Notes under the pieces: model-generated | What the model saw: only the letters and a program-made list of their open reading frames with translations | What the model was told of the DNA's origin: nothing | Databases searched by the model: none | Source: Paenibacillus sp. BSR1-1 | Lineage (GTDB): Bacteria > Bacillota > Bacilli > Bacillales > Cytobacillaceae | Direction: 5' to 3' | Assembly (NCBI RefSeq): GCF_030403775.1 | Contig: NZ_JAQMWQ010000004.1 | Location: 186,001 to 250,000 of the forward strand | Length of the DNA: 64,000 nucleotides | Shown: piece after piece, positions 16,110-24,684 of the stretch | How positions within the stretch are numbered: position 1 is the first letter of the stretch | Layout: the number at the start of each line of letters is the position of its first letter | Position numbers and translations under genes: made by a program

Positions 16110-16769
16110 TCAGCCTCCGCTCACTTGATTTCGACTTTCAACAGCTACAATTTCACCTAATTGTCCATTTTTGATGTTGGCGGCATTGGCTTCATCAAGG
16201 TCGATATGCATCTCAAGCTTGTATTTAGGCGATACCCGAATAAGCACATTTGAAAAAATAATGCCGCGTGGACCGTCGACGTTAACTTGTACCACATCGC
16301 CATCTTCCACACCAAAGGCTTCACCATCACTAGTATGCATATGGATATGGCGCGCCGCGCAAATTAACCCCTCTTTAATCGTAATTTGGCCGCGCGGTCC
16401 CTGAATCGTAATAGATTCAGAACCTTTTAGATCACCAGAATTACGTATCGGCGGCTTAACTCCCAATGTGAAACCATCAAATAAAGAAACTTCCACTTGT
16501 GTATTTCCTCTTGCCGGTCCAAGAACACGGACGTTTGGAATCTTCCCCCTAGGCCCGATCAAAGTCACGGTTTCCTTTGCGGCAAATTGATTCGGTTGTG
16601 ACAAATCTTTAAGTTTATTTAACTGATATCCGCGGCCGAACAATCTATCAACATGTTCTGGTGATAAATGGATATGCCGATTGGAAGCAGCAATTGGTAC
16701 CTGCTTTGCTTTTTGAAGCATATCTTTGACAATTTCTTGGACTAGTTCCCTAATTTTCTCATTATCCAT
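16110..16769 (-). CDS. pduL: Phosphate propanoyl/acetyltransferase PduL, BMC cargo
   Basis: Converts acyl-CoA and phosphate to acyl-phosphate, recycling CoA inside the compartment; 219 aa. The two PTAC domains and their Zn/active-site signatures are visible: ASNRHIHLSPEHVD (about residue 28), ARHIHMHTSDGEAFG (about 138) and MHIDLDEANAA (about 190). N-terminal helix NEKIRELVQEIVKDMLQKA is the encapsulation peptide. Start overlaps the regulator stop by eight bases. Acetyl-phosphate would go to acetate kinase for ATP. Confidence 0.94.
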   Translation of the reverse strand: MDNEKIRELVQEIVKDMLQKAKQVPIAASNRHIHLSPEHVDRLFGRGYQLNKLKDLSQPNQFAAKETVTLIGPRGKIPNVRVLGPARGNTQVEVSLFDGFTLGVKPPIRNSGDLKGSESITIQGPRGQITIKEGLICAARHIHMHTSDGEAFGVEDGDVVQVNVDGPRGIIFSNVLIRVSPKYKLEMHIDLDEANAANIKNGQLGEIVAVESRNQVSGG

Positions 16770-17724
16770 TTATGTTATCACCCCCCATTTCGAGTAAGGC
16801 TTTTGCAGTGTACTGATCGGTTATTAGGACATTGGCGTGCCGGCCGTGAAGGGCACCATAAATACCGTCCACTTTTGAATTTCCACCTGCAATTAAGATG
16901 CCATATTCTTTTTCAGATAAATGGGAGAGTTCAATCCCAATGGTACGGTCATTTAAAGCCTCGTGGCTTATTTTCCCTACGATATCAATAAATCGAGAAC
17001 AAATATCACCAACAGTTTGATTCTTCCGTAAAATTTCAATGTCATTATCTAAAAAGTACCCTGCATGCATCAGCGTTGATTGTTCACCCGGTTCCCCTAC
17101 CGTGAAAATGGCAATATTAGCCTTTTGACCTAATTCCATAATTTTTTTCACATGCCGATCCGCAACAATCGCTTGCTTTACGACAATATGATCAACTACC
17201 GCCGGTACGGGCAGGAAATGTGGAGTAGTATGAAAGGCATTTGCCAAACCGTTTATGATTTCTGATGCATACGTATTAGATTCCGAGTAACTCACCCCAC
17301 CGTTAAGCTGGACTATCGTAACATCCTTTACATTCTTTGGCTGAAGTTTTTTGACGAGTTGATAAAGGGTTGTTCCCCAAGTTATTCCGATGGTATCGCC
17401 ACTTTGTACAATTTTATGCAAGTATTCTGCAGATACTTCTCCTAGTTTCTCTTTTATTAGTTCGTCCTCATATTCAGGGATTGAGGCGACAATACAATGC
17501 TTTAATTGGAATTTTTCCTTTACCAGCATTGCGAGCTCCTGGACATCTTCGGCCGGATCGCATATTTTGATATGGACAACACCTTCTTGAACAGCTTGCA
17601 AAAGAAGTCTTGAAACGGTGGGGCGGGAAATACCTAACTTTTTCGCGATTTCTTGTTGACTGTAGTCTAATTGATAATACATTTTCGCTACTTCAACAAG
17701 GCGCATAATTTTTTCATCCGCCAT
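16762..17724 (-). CDS. deoR: SorC-family regulator, B. subtilis DeoR-type
   Basis: 320 aa. N-terminal HTH (LVEVAKMYYQLDYSQQEIAKKLGISRPTVSRLLLQA) and a C-terminal sugar-phosphate-binding domain (GITWGTTLYQLVKKLQP, VVQLNGGVSYSESNTY, ANIAIFTVGEPG, VGDICSRFID, DRTIGIELSHL, ILIAGGNSKVDGIYGALHGRHANVLITD). These stretches match, from memory, B. subtilis DeoR, whose inducer is deoxyribose-5-phosphate, which supports that substrate for the BMC. ATG 17724 is preceded by AAAGGTGACTTGATT. First gene of the BMC operon, so it is autoregulated if the repeat at 17854 is its operator. Confidence 0.88.
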   Translation of the reverse strand: MADEKIMRLVEVAKMYYQLDYSQQEIAKKLGISRPTVSRLLLQAVQEGVVHIKICDPAEDVQELAMLVKEKFQLKHCIVASIPEYEDELIKEKLGEVSAEYLHKIVQSGDTIGITWGTTLYQLVKKLQPKNVKDVTIVQLNGGVSYSESNTYASEIINGLANAFHTTPHFLPVPAVVDHIVVKQAIVADRHVKKIMELGQKANIAIFTVGEPGEQSTLMHAGYFLDNDIEILRKNQTVGDICSRFIDIVGKISHEALNDRTIGIELSHLSEKEYGILIAGGNSKVDGIYGALHGRHANVLITDQYTAKALLEMGGDNING

Positions 17725-17779
17725 AATCAAGTCACCTTTTTAATAAAATTATGAAGATTGCAGTCTTCTATTTTTAAAA

Positions 17780-17793
17780 AGAAAACGGTTACA
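17780..17793. promoter_or_regulatory. cre-like CcpA box in the BMC leader
   Basis: Minus-strand TGTAACCGTTTTCT, 13 of 14 matches to TGWAANCGNTNWCA. It lies about 75 bases downstream of the predicted transcription start, a roadblock position. Confidence 0.55.
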
Positions 17794-17853
17794 ACCTTTT
17801 ATAAAAAAATATTTTTACTTTAGTTTGCCTGAAATGAAATTATGTAAATATTC

Positions 17854-17876
17854 AATGAACGTTTGTTAAGTTCATT
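17854..17876. promoter_or_regulatory. Inverted repeat at the BMC promoter (candidate DeoR operator)
   Basis: AATGAAC (17854-17860) and GTTCATT (17870-17876), a perfect 7-base repeat with a 9-base spacer. It overlaps the -10 box and covers the start site, a repressor position. B. subtilis DeoR is known to bind an ATTGAA...TTCAAT-type palindrome, which this resembles. Confidence 0.65.
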
Positions 17877-17901
17877 ATAACCTTTCAAATCTATCTGTCA
17901 A
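17874..17901 (-). promoter_or_regulatory. Sigma-A promoter of the BMC operon
   Basis: TTGACA (17896-17901), 16-base spacer, TATAAT (17874-17879), leftward; both boxes are consensus. Start predicted near 17867, leaving a leader of about 140 bases. Confidence 0.75.
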
Positions 17902-17994
17902 TTACTCTATCGAAAGATTTCGACATTTTTTCACTGATTTCACAGAATTTAAGCAGAATTGACAATTTTTTCGATTTTTTAACTTTTAAACATG

Positions 17995-18041
17995 AAAAAA
18001 AGAGCATTTATCATTTACAGAATGTAAAGACAAATGCTCTT
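17995..18041 (-). terminator. Terminator of the aminotransferase gene, with a regulator-type palindrome in its loop
   Basis: On the minus strand GAGCATTT ... AAATGCTC followed by TTTTTTT. The loop holds TTTACA-GAA-TGTAAA (18014-18028), the same symmetric motif found before preT. The two inverted repeats are nested. The rest of 17902-18052 is AT-rich and shows no gene. Confidence 0.7.
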
Positions 18042-18052
18042 ATACGTATTAC

Positions 18053-19408
18053 CTAAAGTATTTTATTTAGAGATTCAGTAAGCGTCTTAATTAAAAAGTT
18101 CAAATCCTTTTGTTCAATATTTAACGGTGGTGCCAAGGTGAGCACATTATTGTATCCTGCTACCGTAGCTCCATTTTTTCCGATGATAATGCCTTTTTCC
18201 TTACAGTTTGTAATCACTTGATTGACAAGTACTGGATCTAACGGTTCTTTCGTCGTTTTATTACTTACAAGCTCAATCCCTATTAATAGGCCCTTTCCAC
18301 GGACATTTCCTACATATGGATGGTCTTGTAAAAGAGTAGTTAAATCATTTAGAAGCTGTTCGCCTAAATCACGGGAACGATCAAACAGATTTTCTTTTTC
18401 CATGATTTCGAGGTTTTTTAACGCCAGGGCACATGCCGCGGGATTTCCTCCGAACGTGTTCACGTGACGGAAATAATCGTATTCTTCGGATCCTTTAAAC
18501 GCTTCGTAAATATCCTTGCGAACCGCGGTCGCGGATAATGGCAAATAGGCACTTGTAATCCCCTTGGCCATGGTAATGATATCCGGTTTCACACCATAAT
18601 TCATGAATCCAAATGGTTTACCCGTACGGCCGAAGCCGCAAATCACTTCATCAACGATTAGGAGAGCTCCGTGTTTTTCACAAACCTCTTTAGCTGCCTT
18701 CATATACCCATCTGGTGGCATAAGCACTCCGCCGCCGGTAATGATTGGTTCCATAATCATGGCCGCAATGGTTTCACTTAGTTCCCAAGTCATTGTACGG
18801 TCAATTTCTTTAATGGAAGCTAATTCCTTTGGATCTGTCACATTGGTGTCATCACGATAGGAATCGGGAGGTGATACATGGATAAAGCCTGGTGCCAGCG
18901 GCTCATATTTATATTTTCGCTGCGCCTGTCCTGTTGCTGCTAGTGCTCCCATAGAATTTCCATGGTAGGCACGGTAGCGGGAAACAATTTTAAAGCGGTT
19001 ATGCTCTCCCTTTTGCTGATGGTATTGACGAACAATCTTAAAGGCTGTTTCATTCGCTTCTGAACCGCTGTTCGAGAAAAAGATGACGTATTCATCGCCG
19101 AGCATTTCGTTTAATTTTTCTGCTAGTTTGATAGCAGGAACATGGCTCTGTGATAGCGGAAAATAAGCCATCTCTTTTAATTGTTCGTACGCTGCTTCCG
19201 CCAATTCCGTTCTTCCATACCCAACATTCACACACCATAGTCCTGACATTGCATCTAAATAACGTTTGCCATCCACATCTGTTACCCATGAACCCTCAGC
19301 CTTTTCTACAATAACTGTAGCGTTGGGATTATAAGGCTTCATCGAATGCCAAACATACTTATCATCTTGCTCTTGAAACGTGTCTTGGGGACGACTTGTT
19401 TGAACCAT
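18053..19408 (-). CDS. Class III omega-aminotransferase, probably beta-alanine:pyruvate type
   Basis: PLP enzyme of 451 aa. Motifs: FSNSGSEANETAFKIVRQYH (cofactor phosphate), SRYRAYHGNSMGALAATG, DEVICGFGRTGKPFG, and the Schiff-base Lys in ITMAKGITSAYLPL (about residue 285), HVNTFGGNPAACA. Next to malonate-semialdehyde dehydrogenase and the pyrimidine-reduction genes, it most likely takes the amino group from beta-alanine to give malonate semialdehyde (context inference). ATG 19408 is chosen because GGAGGGAAATTACGGT precedes it; a first ATG at 19426 lies before that site. Two genes, 42 bases apart, form one operon. Confidence 0.88.
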   Translation of the reverse strand: MVQTSRPQDTFQEQDDKYVWHSMKPYNPNATVIVEKAEGSWVTDVDGKRYLDAMSGLWCVNVGYGRTELAEAAYEQLKEMAYFPLSQSHVPAIKLAEKLNEMLGDEYVIFFSNSGSEANETAFKIVRQYHQQKGEHNRFKIVSRYRAYHGNSMGALAATGQAQRKYKYEPLAPGFIHVSPPDSYRDDTNVTDPKELASIKEIDRTMTWELSETIAAMIMEPIITGGGVLMPPDGYMKAAKEVCEKHGALLIVDEVICGFGRTGKPFGFMNYGVKPDIITMAKGITSAYLPLSATAVRKDIYEAFKGSEEYDYFRHVNTFGGNPAACALALKNLEIMEKENLFDRSRDLGEQLLNDLTTLLQDHPYVGNVRGKGLLIGIELVSNKTTKEPLDPVLVNQVITNCKEKGIIIGKNGATVAGYNNVLTLAPPLNIEQKDLNFLIKTLTESLNKIL

Positions 19409-19450
19409 ACCGTAATTTCCCTCCATTTCCGTATCGGTGCCTGCACCATT

Positions 19451-20917
19451 TTATGCGTCAAAGCGTGAAGTAATCATTTTTTTGCGAGTATAGAAGTTTA
19501 CACCGTCTTTACCATTTACGTGCATATCACCGTAGAAGGAATCCTTCCAGCCAGAGAAAGGGAAAAATGCCATTGTTGCTGGGACACCTACGTTGATGCC
19601 TAGCATTCCTGCGTCCGCTTCTTCACGGAACTGTCGGATAGCCTTTGCATTGTTTGTATAAATGGTTGCTCCATTACCAAATCTAGATTTACGGATATAT
19701 TCCAACCCTTCATCTAAATCGTTTGCACGAAGTAGACTTAATACTGGTGCGAAAATTTCTTCTTTTGCAATTGTCATATCCGGTGTAACGTGATCGAATA
19801 TCGTTGGTCCTAAGAAATTTCCTTCAGGAAGTTCATCCATTTCTTTACGCCCATCTCTAATTAAGTCTGCGCCTTCCTCTAAGCCTTTTTCAATGTATCC
19901 AAGAACTTTATCGCGGTGTTCCTTCCGGATGACTGGGGTTAACAGTACTTCTTCATCCATCCCGTTCCCAATGATTAATTCATCTGCCTGTTTCTTTAAT
20001 GCGTTTACAAATGGTTCATTATCACCGACTACGACGACGGCACTACAAGCCATACAACGCTGGCCGGCACTTCCAAAAGTCGAGCTGATGATATGCTGAA
20101 CGGCCTTATTCATATCGGCATCCGGCATTACAATATGATGATTTTTCGCTCCGGAAAGGGCTTGAACCCGCTTACCAGCTGCGGCAGCACGCTCATAAAC
20201 ATATTTGGCAACCGGCTGTGAACCGACAAAGGAAATGGCGGCAATATCCTTATGCTCAAGCAGGCCATTTACAACATCATGGGCACCATGGACGACGTTT
20301 AACACTCCTGGAGGTGCACCAGCTTCAGTAAATAATTCTACTAATCTATTGGCTAAAATTGGGGTACGCTCAGATGGCTTCAGCACAAACGTGTTACCAC
20401 AGGCAACTGCTAGAGGGAACATCCATAAAGGGACCATCATAGGGAAGTTAAACGGTGTAATCCCGCCAACTACTCCTAGTGGGTAACGGAACATTTCGGA
20501 ATCAATATCCTCAGCAATGCCAGAAAGAGTTTCACCCATGATCAATGTCGGGGCACCCGCAGCAAATTCTACGCACTCAATGCCGCGTTGAACTTCACCA
20601 TACGCTTCCTTATAAGCCTTTCCATTTTCCAAAACGATTAATCTTGCCAATTCCTCATGGTTTTCTGTTAATAGATAGTGGTATTTAAAAAGAATCCTTG
20701 CACGCTTTGGTACAGGCACGTTTTTCCACTTTTTAAAGGCTTCTTTCGCTGCTGCAACCGCAAGATCAACATCTTCTTTTGTGGAAACAGGGACCTTTGT
20801 TAAAATTTCATTCGTCGCTGGGTTTGGCACATCCAAAGTTTGCATACTATTTGAGCTCACCCATGCTCCGTTAATATAATTGTTTAAAATAGCAGTGTCC
20901 TTTTTTGTTACGCCCAT
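19451..20917 (-). CDS. mmsA: CoA-acylating (methyl)malonate-semialdehyde dehydrogenase
   Basis: Converts malonate semialdehyde to acetyl-CoA and CO2 (or methylmalonate semialdehyde to propionyl-CoA); 488 aa, full length. Family signs: [56 protein letters not shown], catalytic Cys in [14 protein letters not shown] (about residue 285), and ending [24 protein letters not shown]. Paralogue of IolA/MmsA. ATG follows AAGGAGGAATATAG. With the aminotransferase it completes catabolism of beta-alanine from uracil. Confidence 0.92.
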   Translation of the reverse strand: MGVTKKDTAILNNYINGAWVSSNSMQTLDVPNPATNEILTKVPVSTKEDVDLAVAAAKEAFKKWKNVPVPKRARILFKYHYLLTENHEELARLIVLENGKAYKEAYGEVQRGIECVEFAAGAPTLIMGETLSGIAEDIDSEMFRYPLGVVGGITPFNFPMMVPLWMFPLAVACGNTFVLKPSERTPILANRLVELFTEAGAPPGVLNVVHGAHDVVNGLLEHKDIAAISFVGSQPVAKYVYERAAAAGKRVQALSGAKNHHIVMPDADMNKAVQHIISSTFGSAGQRCMACSAVVVVGDNEPFVNALKKQADELIIGNGMDEEVLLTPVIRKEHRDKVLGYIEKGLEEGADLIRDGRKEMDELPEGNFLGPTIFDHVTPDMTIAKEEIFAPVLSLLRANDLDEGLEYIRKSRFGNGATIYTNNAKAIRQFREEADAGMLGINVGVPATMAFFPFSGWKDSFYGDMHVNGKDGVNFYTRKKMITSRFDA

Positions 20918-20989
20918 CTATATTCCTCCTTATTTATAAAACAATTGTAATTACTATCATTATCTCGCATGTATGAATCGCTTTCATTA

Positions 20990-21002
20990 GACATACTGTA
21001 AA
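20990..21002. promoter_or_regulatory. PucR-type half-symmetric box before mmsA
   Basis: GACA-TAC-TGTAAA, a one-sided match to the TTTACA-N3-TGTAAA palindrome seen at 27494, 27523 and 18014. It lies 73 bases upstream of the mmsA start. It is also inside a wider repeat AGACAT...ATGTCT. Confidence 0.4.
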
Positions 21003-21051
21003 ATGTCTGCGAAGATTTCTTCGACAAATTGAACATTCATTTAACATTTCA

Positions 21052-22668
21052 TCATCGGACTTCATTTATTGCACCAGGTTTTGCTCCTGATAAATAATCA
21101 TGGACTAGCAGCATAAATTCGATCGCCACTCGCTTTTCATGATCCATAAAATCTTCTCCCAGCAGGTTTTCAAGCTTTTGCAGACGATGGTATAGCGTTT
21201 GTCTTACAATGAAAAGCTTGTTCGAAGTTTCCTGCTTTGAGCCGTTACACTCTAAATAGGCTTTTAATGTTTCTAAAAGCTTGCCATTATATTTTTGGTC
21301 ATATTGAATAACTGGATAAAGGTATTCCGATGCAAGCTCCTGTAAATCCGTATACTTGCTCATTTGTGATATGAGACGATATAAATGTAAATCCTCATAA
21401 AAATGGTAGATTTGTTTATTAGTCATTTTTTGTTGGATTCGAATCGTTTCCTTGGCTGTTTGATAGCTTTTATGTACATCCCTTAAGGATTCGGTAAACT
21501 TACCGGCAGCAATGATAAACTTTGCAGAACTTTGTTTTCGGATAAACTCGGATTCTTGAAGAGAATCCACTGCTTTTTTGATTCGTTCCTTTAGATTCTT
21601 TTTCGCCCGGCTATTTAATAGGATAAACGTAATCTCATTTCGTTTTTCAACAGAAAAAACCACAAAACCATTCTGTTCAAAAACAGAGCGAAACAGTAAT
21701 TTCAGGTATGTCACATCATTGATTGATTTATCTTTGATTGGAAAAAGTTTCGTTATCAGAACTACTGCATCGCTGGTTTTCGTTTTTATCCCATTCTCTA
21801 TTAGATATTCCTGAATGCCTTCTATGGAATGTTCTCCCTCCAGCCAGCCGTGCAGCCATTCGAACTCTTCTACCCGCTTTTTTTCCTCAACATATAAATC
21901 TCTTAAAAGATGTTGCGCTAAAGCTGTACCCGTCCTGTCTAAAATTAATAAGTCGTATTCGCTGATCGGAATATCCTTCGAGTAAATGATTAATTCTGCA
22001 TACTCTTGACCGAACAAAAAGATGGGTGAAATGGCGATTTGCTGACTTGGATGTTGTTTGGCCTCATCAATCTTAGAAGGAATAACCGCTTCGTCAGTGC
22101 GATTGATTTCTGGGACAAATTCGTATTCCTTGTTCTTCATTCGAAAGATGATTTGCACGTCAAGAGCAGAAAAAATAAATTGCAGAATATCCTCGTATGT
22201 TTCAATGGTAAGCAGTCTTTTATTTAAACTTTGCGAGTAATCCTCCAGGTCCGCTATTTTTTGATATTGCTGATTAATGATAACCGAATGAATATCCTGC
22301 GTGATTTCCACAAATGGAACTTCTTCCTCGAAAATAATGATTGGAAATTGATTTTCATTCGCAAACTCAATCACTTCAGCAGGAATTTCTGACACATAGG
22401 TCCCCATTTCAATGCAAAGGCCTGCCGCATTATTTTTGTAAAATTGTTTCACCATCGAGATAAAGAAATTCACATTTTCTTTCCAGGCTACACCAGTGGA
22501 TAAAATTAGCTCATGACCGTTTAATAGGTTTCGAATACTTGTTGCCTCTACGACATGAACCCATTTAACAATCCGTTGAACGCCATCATGCCCGGCAATA
22601 ACGCGGGCATTTTCAAAGTGCTTTCTATTTAAAATATCCGCTACTTTTAGTTGAAAATGTTCTTTCAT
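21052..22668 (-). CDS. PucR-family transcriptional regulator
   Basis: 538 aa. N-terminal PucR domain (VADILNRKHFENARVIAGHDGVQRIVKWVHVVEATSIRNLLNGHELILSTG), a middle region of unknown ligand specificity, and the C-terminal HTH_30: LETLKAYLECNGSKQETSNKLFIVRQTLYHRLQKLENLLGED. Regulators of this kind govern purine or pyrimidine breakdown in Firmicutes (PucR of B. subtilis is the model). It lies between the mmsA/aminotransferase operon and the preTA operon and is separated from the latter by a terminator. Most likely it senses a pyrimidine catabolite and acts at the TTTACA-N3-TGTAAA boxes (inference). Confidence 0.88.
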   Translation of the reverse strand: MKEHFQLKVADILNRKHFENARVIAGHDGVQRIVKWVHVVEATSIRNLLNGHELILSTGVAWKENVNFFISMVKQFYKNNAAGLCIEMGTYVSEIPAEVIEFANENQFPIIIFEEEVPFVEITQDIHSVIINQQYQKIADLEDYSQSLNKRLLTIETYEDILQFIFSALDVQIIFRMKNKEYEFVPEINRTDEAVIPSKIDEAKQHPSQQIAISPIFLFGQEYAELIIYSKDIPISEYDLLILDRTGTALAQHLLRDLYVEEKKRVEEFEWLHGWLEGEHSIEGIQEYLIENGIKTKTSDAVVLITKLFPIKDKSINDVTYLKLLFRSVFEQNGFVVFSVEKRNEITFILLNSRAKKNLKERIKKAVDSLQESEFIRKQSSAKFIIAAGKFTESLRDVHKSYQTAKETIRIQQKMTNKQIYHFYEDLHLYRLISQMSKYTDLQELASEYLYPVIQYDQKYNGKLLETLKAYLECNGSKQETSNKLFIVRQTLYHRLQKLENLLGEDFMDHEKRVAIEFMLLVHDYLSGAKPGAINEVR

Positions 22669-22703
22669 CGTTTAGCTCTCCTAATAGAAAGGAAATTTTT
22701 TTA

Positions 22704-22737
22704 AGAAAAAGGATTGGTTCTACAACCAATCCTTTTC
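22704..22737 (-). terminator. Terminator of the pyrimidine-reduction operon
   Basis: AAAGGATTGGTT-CTAC-AACCAATCCTTT stem; on the minus strand it is followed by TTCTTAAAAAAATTTCC. It separates the small genes from pucR. Confidence 0.75.
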
Positions 22738-22749
22738 TGTTATCGTGGG

Positions 22750-22983
22750 TTAATGAATAATCGGCAGGTATATTTTGATTTCATTTAGCATGAATTCAAA
22801 CTCTTCGGGGTCTAGAAAATCATCAGATTTCCAATTTTCCCTGATCCATGCCACTAATTCTTCGGGAGAATTAAAATACTCACCGCTTGAATCCGACTTT
22901 CTAATCATATAGCGCCCGTTATCTTCATCGATTGTGACTTCACATGGATAGAAATTATCCTTTGATTTTAAATAGAATTCCAT
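22750..22983 (-). CDS. Small protein of unknown function in the pyrimidine operon (1)
   Basis: 77 aa, ATG 22983 after AAAGGGTGTGGGTAGA. Soluble, acidic, with two mixed beta stretches followed by helices (YFNSPEELVAWIRENWKSDDFLDPEEFEFMLNEIK). No family recognised. Last gene of the operon, 23 bases after the next small gene. Confidence 0.7.
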   Translation of the reverse strand: MEFYLKSKDNFYPCEVTIDEDNGRYMIRKSDSSGEYFNSPEELVAWIRENWKSDDFLDPEEFEFMLNEIKIYLPIIH

Positions 22984-23006
22984 TCTACCCACACCCTTTA
23001 TCGTCA

Positions 23007-23222
23007 CTATTTTCCTTGATTTTGTTTGATTAATAGACTCGAAAAATACTTCCTGCCATTAGCCGTTCCAATTAAGAGAGTCTCGGTAACATTACCATTC
23101 GGATGTAAAAAATCAACAGTGGCTCCGTTTAAATGTTCATTAACTCCATTAATTCGATATCCCTTCCCGATGAAAAAATCAATTTTATCTCTTTCATCTT
23201 GAAATTGCTGATATTCTGACAT
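23007..23222 (-). CDS. Small protein of unknown function in the pyrimidine operon (2)
   Basis: 71 aa, ATG after AAGGTGGGGGTTAA. Soluble; reads as a short helix (YQQFQDERDKIDFFIGKGYRI) and a beta-rich end (GATVDFLHPNGNVTETLLIGTANGRKYFS). No family recognised. It follows the dihydropyrimidinase gene by 22 bases, which makes co-transcription sure in practice. Confidence 0.7.
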   Translation of the reverse strand: MSEYQQFQDERDKIDFFIGKGYRINGVNEHLNGATVDFLHPNGNVTETLLIGTANGRKYFSSLLIKQNQGK

Positions 23223-23244
23223 TTAACCCCCACCTTGGATTTTA

Positions 23245-24663
23245 TTAGATTGATAATTTTTCATTTTGATTCAACGGTGTATTCAAGCTATACTTTTCCC
23301 GCTTCAAATACTGGCCAGATCCTGGTTTACCAACAAACTGCTTGTCACGGATAACATAATCACCGCGAACTAATACTGAAACTGGCTCACCAGTCACTTT
23401 CATTCCTTCAAACGCGTTATAGTCAACAGCCATATGATGAGTTTCTGCTGATATCACACGTTCAACATTTGGGTCAAAAATGACAAGGTCTGCGTCCGCA
23501 CCAATGGCAATCGTTCCTTTTTTCGGGAATAAGCCAAACAGCTTGGCAACCCTGGTTGAAGTTAAATCAACAAATTGATTTAGACTGATTCGTCCTTTTT
23601 TCACACCTTCAGAGAATAATATCGTTAAACGATCTTCAATAATCGGACCGCCGTTAGGAATTTTTGTAAAATCATTGCGCCCAAGTTCCTTTTGGCCTTT
23701 AAAATCAAATGAACATTGATCAGAACCAAATGTTTGCAGTGTGCCGTTTTTCAAAGCATTCCAAAGGACCTCCTGATTCCATTTCTCCCTGAGCGGAGGA
23801 GACCACACATATTTAGCTCCTTCAAAGTTCGGTTTTTCTAAATAGCTTTGGTCTAGGACTAAATATTGCGGACAGGTTTCGCCCCAGACATTAAAGCCTT
23901 TGCTGCGAGCTTCAGCAATTTGTTCAACTGCATCTGAGCAAGATACGTGGACTACATATAGCTGTGAATTGGCAAGACCAGTGAGTCTAGCGGCGCGTCC
24001 TGTTGCTTCCCCCTCTAATTCTTGCGGACGTGTTAAGGCGTGATAGATTGGTTCTGTTTTTCCTTCTTCGAGGGCCTTTTTCGTTAAATAATCGATAACA
24101 TCGCCGTTTTCTGCGTGAACCATGACTAAACCGCCATGTTCTTTAGCCGTGACTAGAGTCCGGAAAAGCGTTTCGTCATCTGCTTGCAATACATTTTTAT
24201 ATGCCATGAACACTTTAAAGGAAGTAATTCCTTCTTCATTAATTACTTGAGGAAGTTCGTTCAATACCTTGTCATTGATTTCCCCAATCATTAAGTGGAA
24301 ACCATAATCAATAACAGCTTTATCTTTTGATTTGCCATGCCAGGTTTGAATCGCGTCTTTAAGCGGTTCGCCTTTATTCGTTAAGCAGAAATCAATAATT
24401 GAAGTCGTTCCGCCAAATGCTGCCGCGATCGTACCTGATTCAAAGTCATCCTTGGTAATTGTTCCTCCGAAAGGCATATCTAGGTGAGTATGTGGATCGA
24501 TTCCTCCTGGAAAAACTAAGCAGCCTTTTGCATCAACGATTTCAGCACCAATGGCTGAAAGGTTTGTGCCAATCTGCGCAATTTTCCCATCCTCGATTAA
24601 TAGTTCCGCCTGATAAGTATCTGTTGCAGTGACAATCGTTCCGTTCTTAATAATTTTCTTCAT
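23245..24663 (-). CDS. hydA: Dihydropyrimidinase
   Basis: Hydrolyses dihydrouracil/dihydrothymine to N-carbamoyl-beta-amino acids (or hydantoins); 472 aa cyclic amidohydrolase. Metal-binding HTHLDMPFGGT (about residue 59), the carbamylated Lys in ITSFKVFMAYKN (about 150), VHAENGDVIDYL, YVVHVSC and GSDQCSFDFKGQKELG with the catalytic Asp region. Downstream of PreA by 21 bases. The next enzyme of the pathway, beta-ureidopropionase, is not in the window. Confidence 0.93.
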   Translation of the reverse strand: MKKIIKNGTIVTATDTYQAELLIEDGKIAQIGTNLSAIGAEIVDAKGCLVFPGGIDPHTHLDMPFGGTITKDDFESGTIAAAFGGTTSIIDFCLTNKGEPLKDAIQTWHGKSKDKAVIDYGFHLMIGEINDKVLNELPQVINEEGITSFKVFMAYKNVLQADDETLFRTLVTAKEHGGLVMVHAENGDVIDYLTKKALEEGKTEPIYHALTRPQELEGEATGRAARLTGLANSQLYVVHVSCSDAVEQIAEARSKGFNVWGETCPQYLVLDQSYLEKPNFEGAKYVWSPPLREKWNQEVLWNALKNGTLQTFGSDQCSFDFKGQKELGRNDFTKIPNGGPIIEDRLTILFSEGVKKGRISLNQFVDLTSTRVAKLFGLFPKKGTIAIGADADLVIFDPNVERVISAETHHMAVDYNAFEGMKVTGEPVSVLVRGDYVIRDKQFVGKPGSGQYLKREKYSLNTPLNQNEKLSI

Positions 24664-24684
24664 TTGAGTTTCCTCCTATTATAT

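Noticed and set aside
20970..20989. ATGAATCGCTTTCAT before mmsA as a cre box
   Set aside because: Symmetric but the CG is off register; 11 of 14 at best.
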